Below, one piece after another: positions 11,793 through 22,714 of a stretch of 64,000 nucleotides of DNA. Position 1 is the first letter of the stretch. Each line of letters starts with the position of its first letter. The notes under the pieces are model-generated. The model searched no databases. It was given only the letters and a program-made list of their open reading frames with translations, and was not told the DNA's origin. Origin of the DNA: Puccinia triticina (lineage: Eukaryota > Basidiomycota > Pucciniomycetes > Pucciniales > Pucciniaceae); the NCBI RefSeq assembly GCF_026914185.1, contig NC_070563.1:5415001-5479000 (forward strand), written 5' to 3'. The position numbers and the translations under genes were made by a program.

Positions 11793-12245
11793 CACTACAA
11801 ACATGGATGAATTTGGGAAGGCATATATTGATCATTTTTTTTTTTTTTTGAAATTTCTCTTTAATTTGTTTCCTTCCTGCAACATCATAACCCTTCTATC
11901 ATCTCTCTCTTGATTTCCTCCTTTCTTAGTTTTCAACCATAGTAAAAGCTTCATTTTGTTGCCAGATCAAATAGGTCATTTTTACATACTAATATGAATT
12001 ATTCCTGAGAAAAAATAGTCTGTTAAGTCAAGCAGGGAGGGGAAGGGGGGAGGAGGAATGGGGAGGCATGAATTATTGTCACTTGAGCCTTGCAGAAGTG
12101 TTGAAATCTACTTTCCAAAAAAAAAAAAAAAACAATCAGTCTCAATATATCATGCTACATCAATTTATGGCTTGTATATAGGACTCATTGTATCCAATAT
12201 CTTAAATTTCTACTAGGCCTGAGATTGATTTAATGTTTGTACCAG
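11793..12245 (+). repeat. Left long inverted-repeat arm of the CACTA element
   Basis: Matches 20,816-21,339 in reverse complement over nearly its whole length: terminal CACTA repeat, T-run, the ctttaatttgtttccttcc segment, a G-rich ggaggggaaggggggagg tract, an A-run and the segment ending near the satellite. The right arm has an extra small duplication of the tgatcaatatatgcc motif. Confidence 0.85.
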
Positions 12246-14765
12246 ATTTGAGTAAGGTGTCTTGCATCATGGAAGAACTCCCACGCTGCACTGAGATATA
12301 GTGGGAGAAACACCAGGAAACTACCAAATCAGTGATATTTGGCAACTGATCACATTGTGGTTGTTACATTTGGAGGTTTTGGGGTCATTCAAGGTACACC
12401 ATGATCCGTTGAGGGCATTTGATCATTGTTGTACCAATATTATGGACAAACTCCCACGCTGCGCTGAGATATCTTGGCAGAAACACCAAGAAACTACCAA
12501 ATTAGTGATATTTGGCAACCGATCACATTGTAGCTGCTACATTTGGGGGTTTTGTGGTCATTCAAGGTACACAATGAATCTTTGAGGGCATGTGAACATT
12601 TTGGTACCAATATCATGGAAGAACTCACACGCTGCGCTGAGATATAGTGGCAGAAACACCAAGAAACCACCAAATTAGTCATATTTGGCAACTGATGACA
12701 TTGTGGCTGCTACATTTGGAGGTTTTGAGGTCATTCAAGGTACACCATGATCTCTTGAGGTCATTTGATCATTTTTGTACCAATATCATGGAAGAACTCC
12801 CATGCTGCACTGAGATATAGCGGCAGAAACACCAAGAAACTACCAAATTATTGATATTTGGCAACTGATCACATTGTAGCTGCTACATTTGGGGGTTTTG
12901 TGGTCATTCAAGGTACTCAATGACTCTTTGAGGGCATGCGAATATTTTGGTACAAATATCATGGAAGAACTCCCACGCTGCGCTGAGATATAGTGGGAGA
13001 AACACCAGGAAACTACCAAATTAGTGATATTTCGCAACTGATCACATTGTAGCTGCTACGTTTGGACGTTTTGAGGTCATTCAAGGTACACCATGATTCC
13101 TTGAGGCCATTTGATCATTTTTGTACCAATATCATGGAAGAACTCCCATGCTGCATTGAGATATAGCGGCAGAAACACCAAGAAACTACCAAATTATTGA
13201 TATTTGGCAACTGATCACATTGTGGCTGCTTCATTTGGGGGTTTTGTGGTCATTCAAGGTACACCATGAATCTTTGAGGGCATGTGAACGCTTCATTACC
13301 AATATCATGGAAGAAATCCCACGCTGCACTGAGATATAGTGGGAGAAACACCAACAAACTACCAAATTAGTGATATTTGGCAACTGATGACATTGTGGCT
13401 GCTACATTTGGGGTTTTTGTAGTCATTCAAGGTACACAATGAATCTTTGACCGCATTTGATCATTTTGGTACCAATATCATGGAAGAAATCCCACTCTGC
13501 GCTGAGATATGGTGGCAGAAACACCAAGAAACTACCAAATTAGTCATATTTGGCAACTGATCACATTGTGGCTGCTACGTTTGGAGGTTTTGAGGTCATT
13601 CAAGGTACACAATGAATCTCTGAGGGCATGTGAACATTTTGGTACCAATATCATGGAAGAAATCCCATGTTGCGCTGAGATATAGTGGCAGAAACACCAA
13701 GAAACTACCAAAGTAGTGATATTTGGCAACTGATCACATTGTGGCTGCTCCATTTGGGGGTTTTGTGGTCATTCAAGGTACACCGTGAATTTTTGAGGGC
13801 ATGTGATCATTCTGGTACCAATATCATGGAAGAAATCCCACGCTGCACTGAGATTTAGTGGCAGAAACACCAAGAAACTACCAAATTAGTCATATTTGGC
13901 AACTGATCACATTGTGGCTGCTACATTTGGGGGTTTTGTGGTCATTCAAGGTACACCATGAATCTTTGAGGGCATGTGAACATTTTATTACCAATATCAT
14001 GGAAGAAATCCCACGCTGCACTGAGATATAGTGGGAGAAACACCAGGAAACTACCAAATTAGTGATATTTTGCAACTGATCACATTGTGGCTGCTACATT
14101 TGGCCGTTTTGAGGTCATTCAAGGTACAACATGATCCCTTGAGGCCATTTGATCAATTTTGTACCAATATCATGGAAGAACTCCCATGCTGCGCTGAGAT
14201 ATAGTGGCAGAAACACCAAGAAACTACCAAATTAGTGATATTTGGCAACTGATCACATTGTGGCTGCTACATTTGGGGGGTTGTGGTCATTTAAGGTACA
14301 CAATGAATCTCTGAGGGCATGTGAACATTTTGATACCAATATCATGGAAGAACTCCCACGCTGCGCTGAGATATAGTGGCAGAAACACCAAGAAACTACC
14401 AAATTAGTCATATTTGGCAACTGATCACATTGTGGCTGCTACATTTGGACGTTATGAGGTCATTCAAGGTACACAATGAATCTCTGAGGGCATGTGAACA
14501 TTTTGGTACCAATATCATGGAAGAAATCCCATGTTGCGCTGAGATATAGTGGCAGAAACACCAAGAAACTACCAAAGTAGTGATATTTGGCAACTGATCA
14601 CATTGTGGCTGCTCCATTTGGGGGTTTTGTGGTCATTCAAGGTACACCGTGAATTTTTGAGGGCATGTGATCATTCTGGTACCAATATCATGGAAGAAAT
14701 CCCACGCTGCACTGAGATTTAGTGGCAGAAACACCAAGAAACTACCAAATTAGTGATATTTATCC
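12246..14765 (+). repeat. 173-bp satellite, block 1
   Basis: About 14-15 head-to-tail copies. The landmark GAGATAT recurs at 12293, 12466, 12639, 12812 and 12985, exactly 173 bp apart. Typical unit landmarks: caccaagaaactaccaaatt, tttggcaactgatcacattg, ggtcattcaaggtaca and accaatatcatggaagaa. Copies differ by scattered substitutions. Every unit carries a chance 60-70 codon frame on the minus strand; since 173 is not a multiple of three, these cannot form a repeat protein. Confidence 0.95.
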
Positions 14766-17204
14766 TCTATGCTTGCTGCATCTCCAACTCAAATTTCAAA
14801 GTCAGTTGAGCTTGTCATTTTATATATCATTCAACAGTAAGTTCTTTTTGTGAATTACCTGTTGAATCTTAAAACTATCCAAATAATAATACCTTCAGAG
14901 GATTAATAGTATACAAAAGAATGAAAGAGTAAAGAGATGAGGCAAAAGGCACGACACAGAGAGAGAGGAAGCGGAAAATCATAGGAGACCAAAGAAGGAG
15001 AAAAGGGGCATTATCAAAGGAATAGAAATCACTCTTGTCTTATGTTTAGTCATCATGAGCAAAAAGAAAAAAGAAACCAAGCAGAAAAACTGAAAGAAAG
15101 AAAAGAGAATACAAGCTGTAGACATTTTTACTTTGACTTGGTCTACTTCTAGTGCCTTCTTGATATCCTTTCACAAATAAATAACTCAAGAAAATCAAGG
15201 GGCAAAAAAACAGGCTTGGATAACAAAATGATCTCTGCGCGCTGCTGCGACAATGATATATGTTTAGGTTTCAAAATGCTTCCTGGGGTCTCTTTTTGAG
15301 GATTTCCCCCTCTCCCAATACCTTGTTTTGTCTTCTTGGGATTGGCTGGTTTTCAAGTCAGCTGGTCAAGACATGCAAGACCTTAATCAAGTGGCCATCA
15401 TTTTTTCACTTGTCTTTGATTTCAAGTCCTTTGACTTGTTGCAAGATAGTCATGGGTTGCTGGTCCATGGATTTGCTAGATTGTTCTTCCTTTCCCAAAG
15501 ATTGAGGTCCTGATGTATGCAGGGGTAGCAGTCGCATTGGCGGCGGCAGTCTTAGAAAGCGCAGCAAACAAACTGCCTTCCTTCCAGAAGGACGACAGAA
15601 TGGGAGACAATGGAGAAGTATCACTTTAGAGGTGGGTGGGGCGGCGGCTGCGGGAGCGGGGGCAGTGGCGGAAGGTGGAGAATTGCCATTTGTAGCCGGC
15701 TTGGAAACGCTCAATTTCAGTTGAGTTGCGCTCCGTCATTGGTGCTCTTCTTAAACTGCCGCCGGACGCGCTGTGACCATCTTAGGATCCCACCGGCGTG
15801 ACCCGGCTTGGAACGCAATTGCTGCCCCTTGGAGGTGGGCCTATGTCCTTCCGAACTGGCTCGTCTTATCGGGACTTGGATATCCCGGTCTCGTCGTGTG
15901 TCTTGCCGCTCCGGCTAATGGCTGTTGATAAAATTGGAGCAGGGGCCTAGCTTCCGAGGCGTCCTTGGTCTGATGACCAATTCATTGAGACTCTAGATTA
16001 AATTGTAAGATGTGACTGTTGCATTTTCTCTGAATGCCGAGTTGCCGACCACCAAGACAACATCTTCCTTGACCTGTAGGCATTCTGCCTTGCAATAAAA
16101 TTACATCCAAAAACGGTGAAGAACTTATATTCCTCGATAAACTGATCCACGTTTGCGTTGTGGAGAAGCATCCACTGGGAGAATTCTGTCTGGAAAATCG
16201 TGAAAACTGCGCAGCGCTGATTTCATGATTGTTCGCCACTGCTCCTGTAATCTTCTCTCAAATGAAACACGGTGGACCCCCCGCTCTGGCCCAGCTCAGT
16301 ATGCTTGCGTGCTTGGACCTTGGGGACCTCCCCTTGCAGTCCAGTCACCTACCATGCCAAGATAAAACGAATGGCCGTGAGGGCCTCATCAAGACGAAGG
16401 CAGAGGCGATGCCAGCATGGTACGGCGAGCCCCTGCCAGAAAGCCAGGGAATATTGGACTGGTTACAAATACATACCAAGCTGTAAATATTTGGGCCTGG
16501 ATAAGTCATTTGGGAAGGGACTTACGAGTACGCAATAGAGTTATGACGTCGACATCTGCCCTGAGTTTCCTGACTTGGTGGCAACTCCCTCATTGGGTGG
16601 GAAGGAAGGCGTGTTGGGGGCCGGATTGGCAAGGCAACGGGATCAAATGAAATCGCGTAGTGGTCGCCATGTGGCTAGGGTACCGTGGCTTCAATGTATT
16701 GCCACGGCGCTGCGAGTAATGGATGGACAATTCGTGGCCAGACAGAGCTGGGGCAAGGGTATAAATAGCTTCAATTGGTGGTTCATCATCCCCCCAGGGC
16801 AGTCGAGGATGCTGCACTTCCAGCTAACCTTTGCCCTCAACCCCTCCGCTGTTGCGCGTGCGCAGTCTGAGGGGCAAAGAGTGGGCCCCCCACGGGTCTG
16901 CAGCCTTTGCTGCAGGCCAGGGGCCTTCACGTCCAACCTTTTTGACCCGCGCGCTTGACGCGGGCTGGAGGTTGAGCCTGGGTGCACAGCACTGCTGATG
17001 TTGGAAGGCTAGGTTGACAATTTACAGTGCTATTTTTTTTTTTTTTTTGATTCATATTGATTGAGGAAAATTTGTGGATTTTGAATTGGTTTTTTGTACA
17101 ATGGGGAAACCCTAGATTTTTTTTTCTTCTATTTTGTGTGTTTCCAGGGGGAACCCTTGATTTTTTTTTTTAGGGTTCTGGGAAATCTGTGTCTTCAATA
17201 AACT
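14766..17204. other. Unique internal segment of the CACTA element
   Basis: Between satellite blocks. The first 500 bp are AT-rich. 15,480-15,720 is GC-rich and holds a 102-codon minus-strand frame (15406-15714) with an Ala/Pro-rich start, no recognised domain; it may be a captured gene piece. 16,229-17,200 is GC-rich, contains ggtataaatag near 16,760, and ends in T-runs. Its second half resembles 36,850-37,350 in order (gcgcagtctg, a Pu-rich block, ccaac-cttttt-acc, then T-runs and a ggggaaaccct motif), so it may be a dispersed element caught inside. No functional gene can be supported. Confidence 0.5.
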
Positions 17205-18510
17205 TGGATTTGGCAACTGATCAAATGGTGGCTGCTACATTTGGGTGTTTTGTGGTCATTCAAGGCACACAATAAATCTTTGAGGGCATGTGAACATTTT
17301 GGTACCAATATCATGGAAGAACCCCCACGCTGCGCTGAGATATAGTGGCGGAAACACCATGAAACTACCAAATTAGTGATATTTGGCAACTGATCACATT
17401 GTGGTGCTACATTTGGCCTTTTTGAGGTCATTCAATGTACACCATGATCCCTTGAGGCCATTTGATCATTTTTGTACCAATATCATGGAAGAACTCCCAT
17501 GCTGCGCTGAGATATAGTGGCGGAAACACCAAGAAACTACCAAATTAGTGACATTTGGCAACTGATCACATTGTGATGCTACATTTGGCCGTTTTGAGGT
17601 CACTCAAGGTACACCATGATCCCTTGAGGCCATTTGATCATTTTTGTACCAATATCATGGAAGAACTCCCATGCTGGACTGAGATGTAGTGGCAGAAACA
17701 CCAAGAAACTACCAAATTAGTGATATTTGGCAACTGATCACATTGTGGCTACTACATTTGGGGTTTTTGTGGTCATACAAGGTACACAATGAGTCTTTGA
17801 GGGCATGTCAACATTTTTATACCAATATCATGGAAGAACTCCCACGCTGCGCTGAGATATAGTGGCAGAAACACCAAGAAACTACCAAATTAGTCATATT
17901 TGGCAACTGATCACATTGGGGCTGCTACATTTGGAGGTTTTGAGGTCATTCAATGTACACCATGATCCTTTGAGGCCATTTGATCATTTCAGTACCAATA
18001 TAATGGAAGAACTCCCACGCTGTGCTGAGATATAGTGGCAGAAACACCAAGAAACTATCAAATTAGTGGTATTTGGCAACCAATCACATTGTAGCTGCTA
18101 CATTTGGGGTTTTTGTGGTTATTGAAGGTACAGATTGAATCTTTGAGGGCATTTAAACATTTTGGTGCCAATATCATAGAAGAAATCCCACGGGGGGCCG
18201 AGATGTAGTTGCAGAAACACCAAGAAACTACCAAATTAGTCATATTTGGCAACGGATCACATTGTGGCTGCTATATTTGGGGGTTATGTGGTCATTCAAG
18301 GTACACAATGAATCTTTAGGGACATCAGATCATTTTTGTACCAATATCATGGAAGAACTCCCACGCTGCGCTGAGATATAGTGGGAGAAACACCAGGAAA
18401 CTGCCAAATTAGTGATATTTGGCAACAGATCACATTGTAGCTGCTACATTTGGGGTTTTCATGGTCATTCAAGGTAAAAAATGAGTCTTTGAGGGCATTT
18501 GATCATTTCC
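17205..18510 (+). repeat. 173-bp satellite, block 2, same orientation as block 1
   Basis: Roughly seven to eight units of the same satellite, somewhat more diverged, starting within atttggcaactgatcaaatgg and ending at gagggcatttgatcatttcc. Separated from the inverted block 3 by a short unique AT-rich spacer at 18,511-18,740. Confidence 0.92.
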
Positions 18511-18740
18511 ATGGCAAATTGGTTTCAAAAGGCCTTGTATGCATGCAGCATATCAAAGATGATATGGAATATCTTTGAAAATTCTTGAAGGATGGTATCA
18601 TGAGAGAGGTGAAGGGTCAATGATTTTCCATTTTTGAAATAAAGTAGATTTGGAAATTTATGGAAGACTTCTGATAACATCAATGCCACACACACCATTC
18701 TTTTCTTGCTGAAAAAAAGACATTGCAAGTTTGAGGATTA

Positions 18741-20815
18741 ATCCAGGAGTTCTTCCATGATATTGGTACCAGAATTATCCAATGCCCTCACAGATTTGTT
18801 GTGTGACTTGAATGACCACAAAACCTCCAAATGTAGCAGCTACAATGTGACCGGTTGCCAACTATCACTAATTTGGTAGTTTCCTGGTGTTTCTCCCACT
18901 ATATCTCAGCGCAGCGTGGTAGTTCTTCCATGATATTGGTACCAAAATTTTCACTTGCCCTCGAATATTCATTGTGTACCTTGAATGACCTCAAAACCTC
19001 CAAATGTAGCAGCCACAATGTGATCAGTTGCCAAATATGACTAATTTGGTAGTTTCTTGGTGTTTCCGCCACTATATCTCAGCGCAGCATGGGAGTTCTT
19101 CCATGATATTGGTACAAAAATGATTGAATGGCCTCAAGGGATCATGGTGTACCTTGAATGACCTCAAAACGTCCAAATGTAGCAGCCACAATGTGATCAG
19201 TTGGCAAATTTGACTAATTTGTTGGTTTCTTGGTGTTTCTGCCACTATATCTCAGTGCAGCGTGAGATTTCTTCCATGATATTGGTAATAAAATGTTCAC
19301 ATGCCCTCAAAGATTCATGGTTTACGTTGAATGACCACAAAACCACCAAATGTAGCAGCCACAATGTGATCAGTTGCCAAATATGACTAATTTGGTAGTT
19401 TAACTTTCTTGGTGTTTTGGCCACTATATCTCAGCGCAGCGTGGGAATTCTTCCATGATATTGGTACCAAAATGTTCACATTCCCTCAAAGATTCATTGT
19501 ATGCCTTGAATGACCACAAAACCCACAAATGTAGCAGCCACCATGTGATCAGTTGCCAAATATCACTAATTTGGTATTTTTTTGGTGTTTCTGCCACTAA
19601 ATCTCAGGGCAGTGTGGGATTTCTTCCATGATATTGGTATCAAAATTATGAAATGTGGTCGAAGATTCTTTGTGTACCTTGAATGACCACAAAACCCCCA
19701 AATGTAGCAGCCACAATGTGGTCAGTTGCCAAATATCACTAATTTGGTAGTTTCTTGGTGTTTCTCCCACTATATCTCAGTGCAGCGTGAGATTTCTTCC
19801 ATGATATTGGTAATAAAATTTTCACATGCCCTCGAAGAATCATGGTGTACGTTGAATGACCACAAAACCCCCAAATGTAGCAGCCACAATGTGATCAGTT
19901 GGCAAATATGACTAATTTGGTAGTTTCTTGGTGTTTTGGACACTATATCTCAGCGCAGCGTGGGAATTCTTCCATGATATTGGTACCAAAATGTTCACAT
20001 TCCCTCAAAGATTCGTTTCTGCCACTATATCTCAGCGCAGCGTGGGAGTTCTTACATGATATTGGTATCAAAATGTTCACATGCCCTCAGAGATTCATTT
20101 TGTACCTTGAATGACCACAAACCCCTCAAATGTAGCAGCCACAATGTGATCAGTTGCCAAATATCACCAATTTGGTAGTTTCTTGGTGTTTCTGCCGCTA
20201 TATCTCAGCGCAGCGTGGGAGTTCTTACATGATATTGGTACCAAAATGTTCAATGCCCTCAGAGATTCAATGTGTACCTTGAATGGACACAAACCCCTCA
20301 AATGTAGCAGCCACAATGTGATCAGTTGCCTAATATCACTAATTTGGTAGTTACTTGGTGTTTCTGGCAGCTACAATGTGACCTGTTGCCAAATATCACT
20401 AATTTTGTAGTTTCCTGGTGTTCCTCTCAATATATCTCAGCGCATCCTGGGAGTTCTTCCATGATATTGGTACCAAAATTTTCACATGCCCTTAAAGATT
20501 CACTTTGTACCTTCAATGACCACAAAACCCCCAAATTTAGCAGCTACAATGTGATTGGTTGCCAAATATGACTAATTTGGTAGTTTCTTGGTGTTTCTGC
20601 CACTTTATCTCAGCGCAGCGTGGGAGTTCTTCCATGATATTGGTACAAAAATTATCAAATGGCCTCCACGGATCCTGGTGTACCTTGAATGACCCCAAAA
20701 CCTCCAAATGTAACAACCACAATGTGATCAGTTGCCAAATATCACTGATTTGGTAGTTTCCTGGTGTTTCTCCCACTATATCTCAGCGCACCATGGGAGT
20801 TCTTCCATGATATAA
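18741..20815 (-). repeat. 173-bp satellite, block 3, inverted
   Basis: About twelve units of the same satellite in reverse complement (for example tggtaccaaaatgttcacat and ctaatttggtagtttcttgg), with some truncated units near 19,990-20,060 and 20,340-20,400. Runs directly into the right long arm. Together with block 1 it makes the element able to fold into a hairpin of about 2 kb per arm. Confidence 0.93.
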
Positions 20816-21339
20816 GACACCTTACTCAAATCTGGTACAAACATTAAATCAATCTCAGGCCTAGTAGAAATTTAGGATATTGGATATGATGAGTCATATA
20901 TACAAGCCATTAAATTTGAACAAAATTGATGTAGCATGATATATTGAGACTGATTGTTTGTTTTTTTTTTTTTTTTTTTTTGGAAAGTAGATTTCAACAC
21001 TTTTGCAAGGTTCAAGTGACAATAATTCATGCCTCCCCATTCCTCCTCCCCCCTTCCCCTCCCTGCCTGACTTTACAGACTATTTTTTCTCAGGAATAAT
21101 TCATATGAGTATGTAAAAATGACCTATTTGATTGGCAACAAAATGAAGCTTTTACTATGGTTGAAAACTAAGAAAGGAGGAAATCAAGGGAAATAGAGAT
21201 GATAGAAGGGTTATGATGTTGCAGGAAGGAAACAAATTAAAGAGAGATTTCAAAAAAAAAAAAATGATCAATATAATTTGATCAATATATGCCATATTGA
21301 TCAATATATGCCTTCCCAAATTCATCCATGTTTGTAGTG
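20816..21339 (-). repeat. Right long inverted-repeat arm of the CACTA element
   Basis: Reverse-complement partner of 11,793-12,245, ending in ...CCATGTTTGTAGTG. Contains two extra copies of the tgatcaatatatgcc motif just inside the terminal repeat, which the left arm lacks. Confidence 0.85.
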
Positions 21340-21599
21340 TCGCTAAGTATGCTACACGTGCGCAGTGCTCCTTGAAGTTCTTCGTCATCTGGTTCTTCGG
21401 ACATTGGTTCTAGTATGTAGTCCTCCAGTCGCCGAGGTCGAAGATGCATCTTGATCTTGCGCTCCCATAACGGAAAGTTAGTCCCGTCGAACTTTGGGAC
21501 GTTCACGTGATCTTTGTCTGGGCTGTAAGCATCGTTCTTCGGAGCTTGGGGAGTTTGTCCAGATGTGGAGCTCGAGCCTTGCGTGCGCGTATTTACCAT
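21340..21599 (-). CDS. Copia gag, 5' part, cut off by the CACTA insertion
   Basis: The ATG at 21599 is about 60 nt inside the 5' LTR and starts MVNTRTQGSSSTSG. The conserved gag core KFDGTNFPLWERKIKMHL follows, as in Copia gag proteins (UBN2/DUF4219-like). The frame is native as far as TCSILS, then runs into the CACTA terminal repeat and soon stops. The frame resumes at 11791 after the insertion. Gag would form the retrotransposon particle; this copy cannot make it without excision. Confidence 0.9.
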
Positions 21600-21660
21600 C
21601 TCGTACTGCTTTCAGCTGCCGTTTGGTTGGGTGGAATCGAGCGTTCCGAGACTGTAAATC

Positions 21661-22421
21661 TGAAAATTTTGGAGCAACTGAAATGTTTTCCTTATCTCAA
21701 TAACTTATTGTATTTACATATTTATATTGAGATAAGTGAAAATGAAATCTGAATGGAGAATTTACCTGAAAGCAGCACGAGTGGGTGCTTTGCTTCTAGG
21801 GATAATGCTTCTAAGTTGCTTCGTCTGGGTTTGAGCTGAGATGAGAGAGATGACTGTCCGAGGGCGGGTCGATGCAGGAGCCAGTCAACTAAGTAGCCTG
21901 GTCTTATCCTGTCGGTACGGGTTTGGTTTCTTTTGATCTGCTTGTCGCGCATAGCTCGGATCAAGTCAGTCATCTGCTTTTTTATCCTTTCCTGGGTCAC
22001 AGGAGTTGGACTACTCACCGGCTGCGGTGCTGGCCGTGATCCTATCGAGTAGGAGGGCTGGGGTCTGACTGCCGAGACGGTCTGCGAGGGATCTACAAGA
22101 GTAAAGTTGGTCAGCTTATCTGAGCCATAACTTTATCTCTCCACAAGCACGTACCCGGAGGCTGAGTCTATTCTTCCTTTCCCCGGTGCGGTTGCCGTTA
22201 CGGTTTCCGTATCTGCAAGTGATCAAGCGGGGCTTGTCAGCTCGAGATTGGGTTAGGTTTTGGGTCTGGACTGCTCGAGGGGTCTTACCTCTTTGCGCAG
22301 CTGGGTCTATGTTTCTGGCTAACCGCGCGAGCTTCCTTTGCGGTTGCTGCGGGTGGTCTGGGCTTGGCCGCACCAGCTTCCTTAGCGGTTGCTGGGGGTG
22401 TTCTGGTCCTGTATTCTTACA
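21661..22421 (-). repeat. 5' LTR of the Copia element
   Basis: 761-bp partner of 7077-7837, with identical TG...CA ends and followed by the GACTT duplication at 22422-22426. Being upstream of gag it should hold the promoter. It also contains the same chance open frame (minus strand, 22116-22529) that encodes the LTR tail of the polyprotein. Confidence 0.95.
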
Positions 22422-22426
22422 GACTT

Positions 22427-22714
22427 GACTTGTGGGTAGATGGATCAGTTGCAATATAGTGATTGGACAGGGGACCCATGCTTCTTGCCACTCCAGTCTT
22501 GCTGCTTCAAGAGTTTCAGTGTGTTCCATTTATCCGAACTCTGGAAAGGAAGATGATTCCTCAGTGCTACAGGGCCATCCTAGGGTTTCTGGGCGACTAT
22601 GTACGCCCTAGCTTAACAAAGTCCCTCTTCGGGATATGCTATGTATGAACCACTTTACAAAACAGGTCTCATCCAAAACAAGTGGGTGCAGAACCCACCA
22701 GATGCCTCTGCGAC
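22427..22714. other. Intergenic, right flank of Copia
   Basis: Unique-looking DNA between the Copia target duplication and the Mutator-like element. No supportable gene. Confidence 0.4.

Larger units (their letters stand above)
11793..21339. mobile_element. CACTA-ended DNA element, 9547 bp, nested in Copia gag, no transposase
   Basis: The insert begins CACTACAAACATGG and ends with the reverse complement CCATGTTTGTAGTG. The first 42 bp and last 42 bp are perfect inverted copies. It is flanked by TCG on both sides (11790-11792 and 21340-21342), the 3-bp duplication typical of the CACTA (En/Spm) superfamily. Removing the insert and one TCG restores the gag reading frame across the junction. Inverted similarity continues for about 500 bp inward, then both arms become the same 173-bp satellite in opposite orientation, so most of the element is palindromic. 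I see no transposase or domain-bearing ORF, so it is non-autonomous. Ends and target duplication are direct observations; superfamily assignment rests on them. Confidence 0.9.
7077..22421 (-). mobile_element. Ty1/Copia LTR retrotransposon interrupted by a CACTA-type insertion
   Basis: Bounded by 761-bp LTRs and flanked by the target duplication GACTT (7072-7076 and 22422-22426). The element is on the minus strand: 5' LTR at 21661-22421, gag start at 21599, gag-pol to 7532. Removing the 9547-bp insertion and its 3-bp duplication leaves about 5.8 kb, normal for Copia. Domain order protease, integrase, reverse transcriptase, RNase H confirms Copia. It is probably inactive: gag is split by the insertion, a TAG lies in frame at 11699-11701, and some active-site motifs are altered. 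The near-identical LTRs argue that it inserted recently. Confidence 0.95.

Noticed and set aside
12246..14765. Regularly spaced repeats that might suggest a CRISPR-like array
   Set aside because: Units are contiguous 173-bp head-to-tail copies with no unique spacers, and the genome is eukaryotic.
15406..15714. 102-codon minus-strand ORF in the CACTA element
   Set aside because: No recognisable domain and compositionally skewed start. Noted as a possible captured piece, not called as a gene.
12494..20756. About fifteen near-identical 60-80 codon ORFs reading like a small protein family (SWCF.HYISAQRG.SSMIL)
   Set aside because: Each lies in one 173-bp satellite unit. The period is not a multiple of three and the frames end within one unit, so they are by-products of the satellite sequence.
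22116..22529. 137-codon minus-strand ORF
   Set aside because: Lies in the 5' LTR and is the same sequence that forms the polyprotein tail in the 3' LTR; no separate gene.
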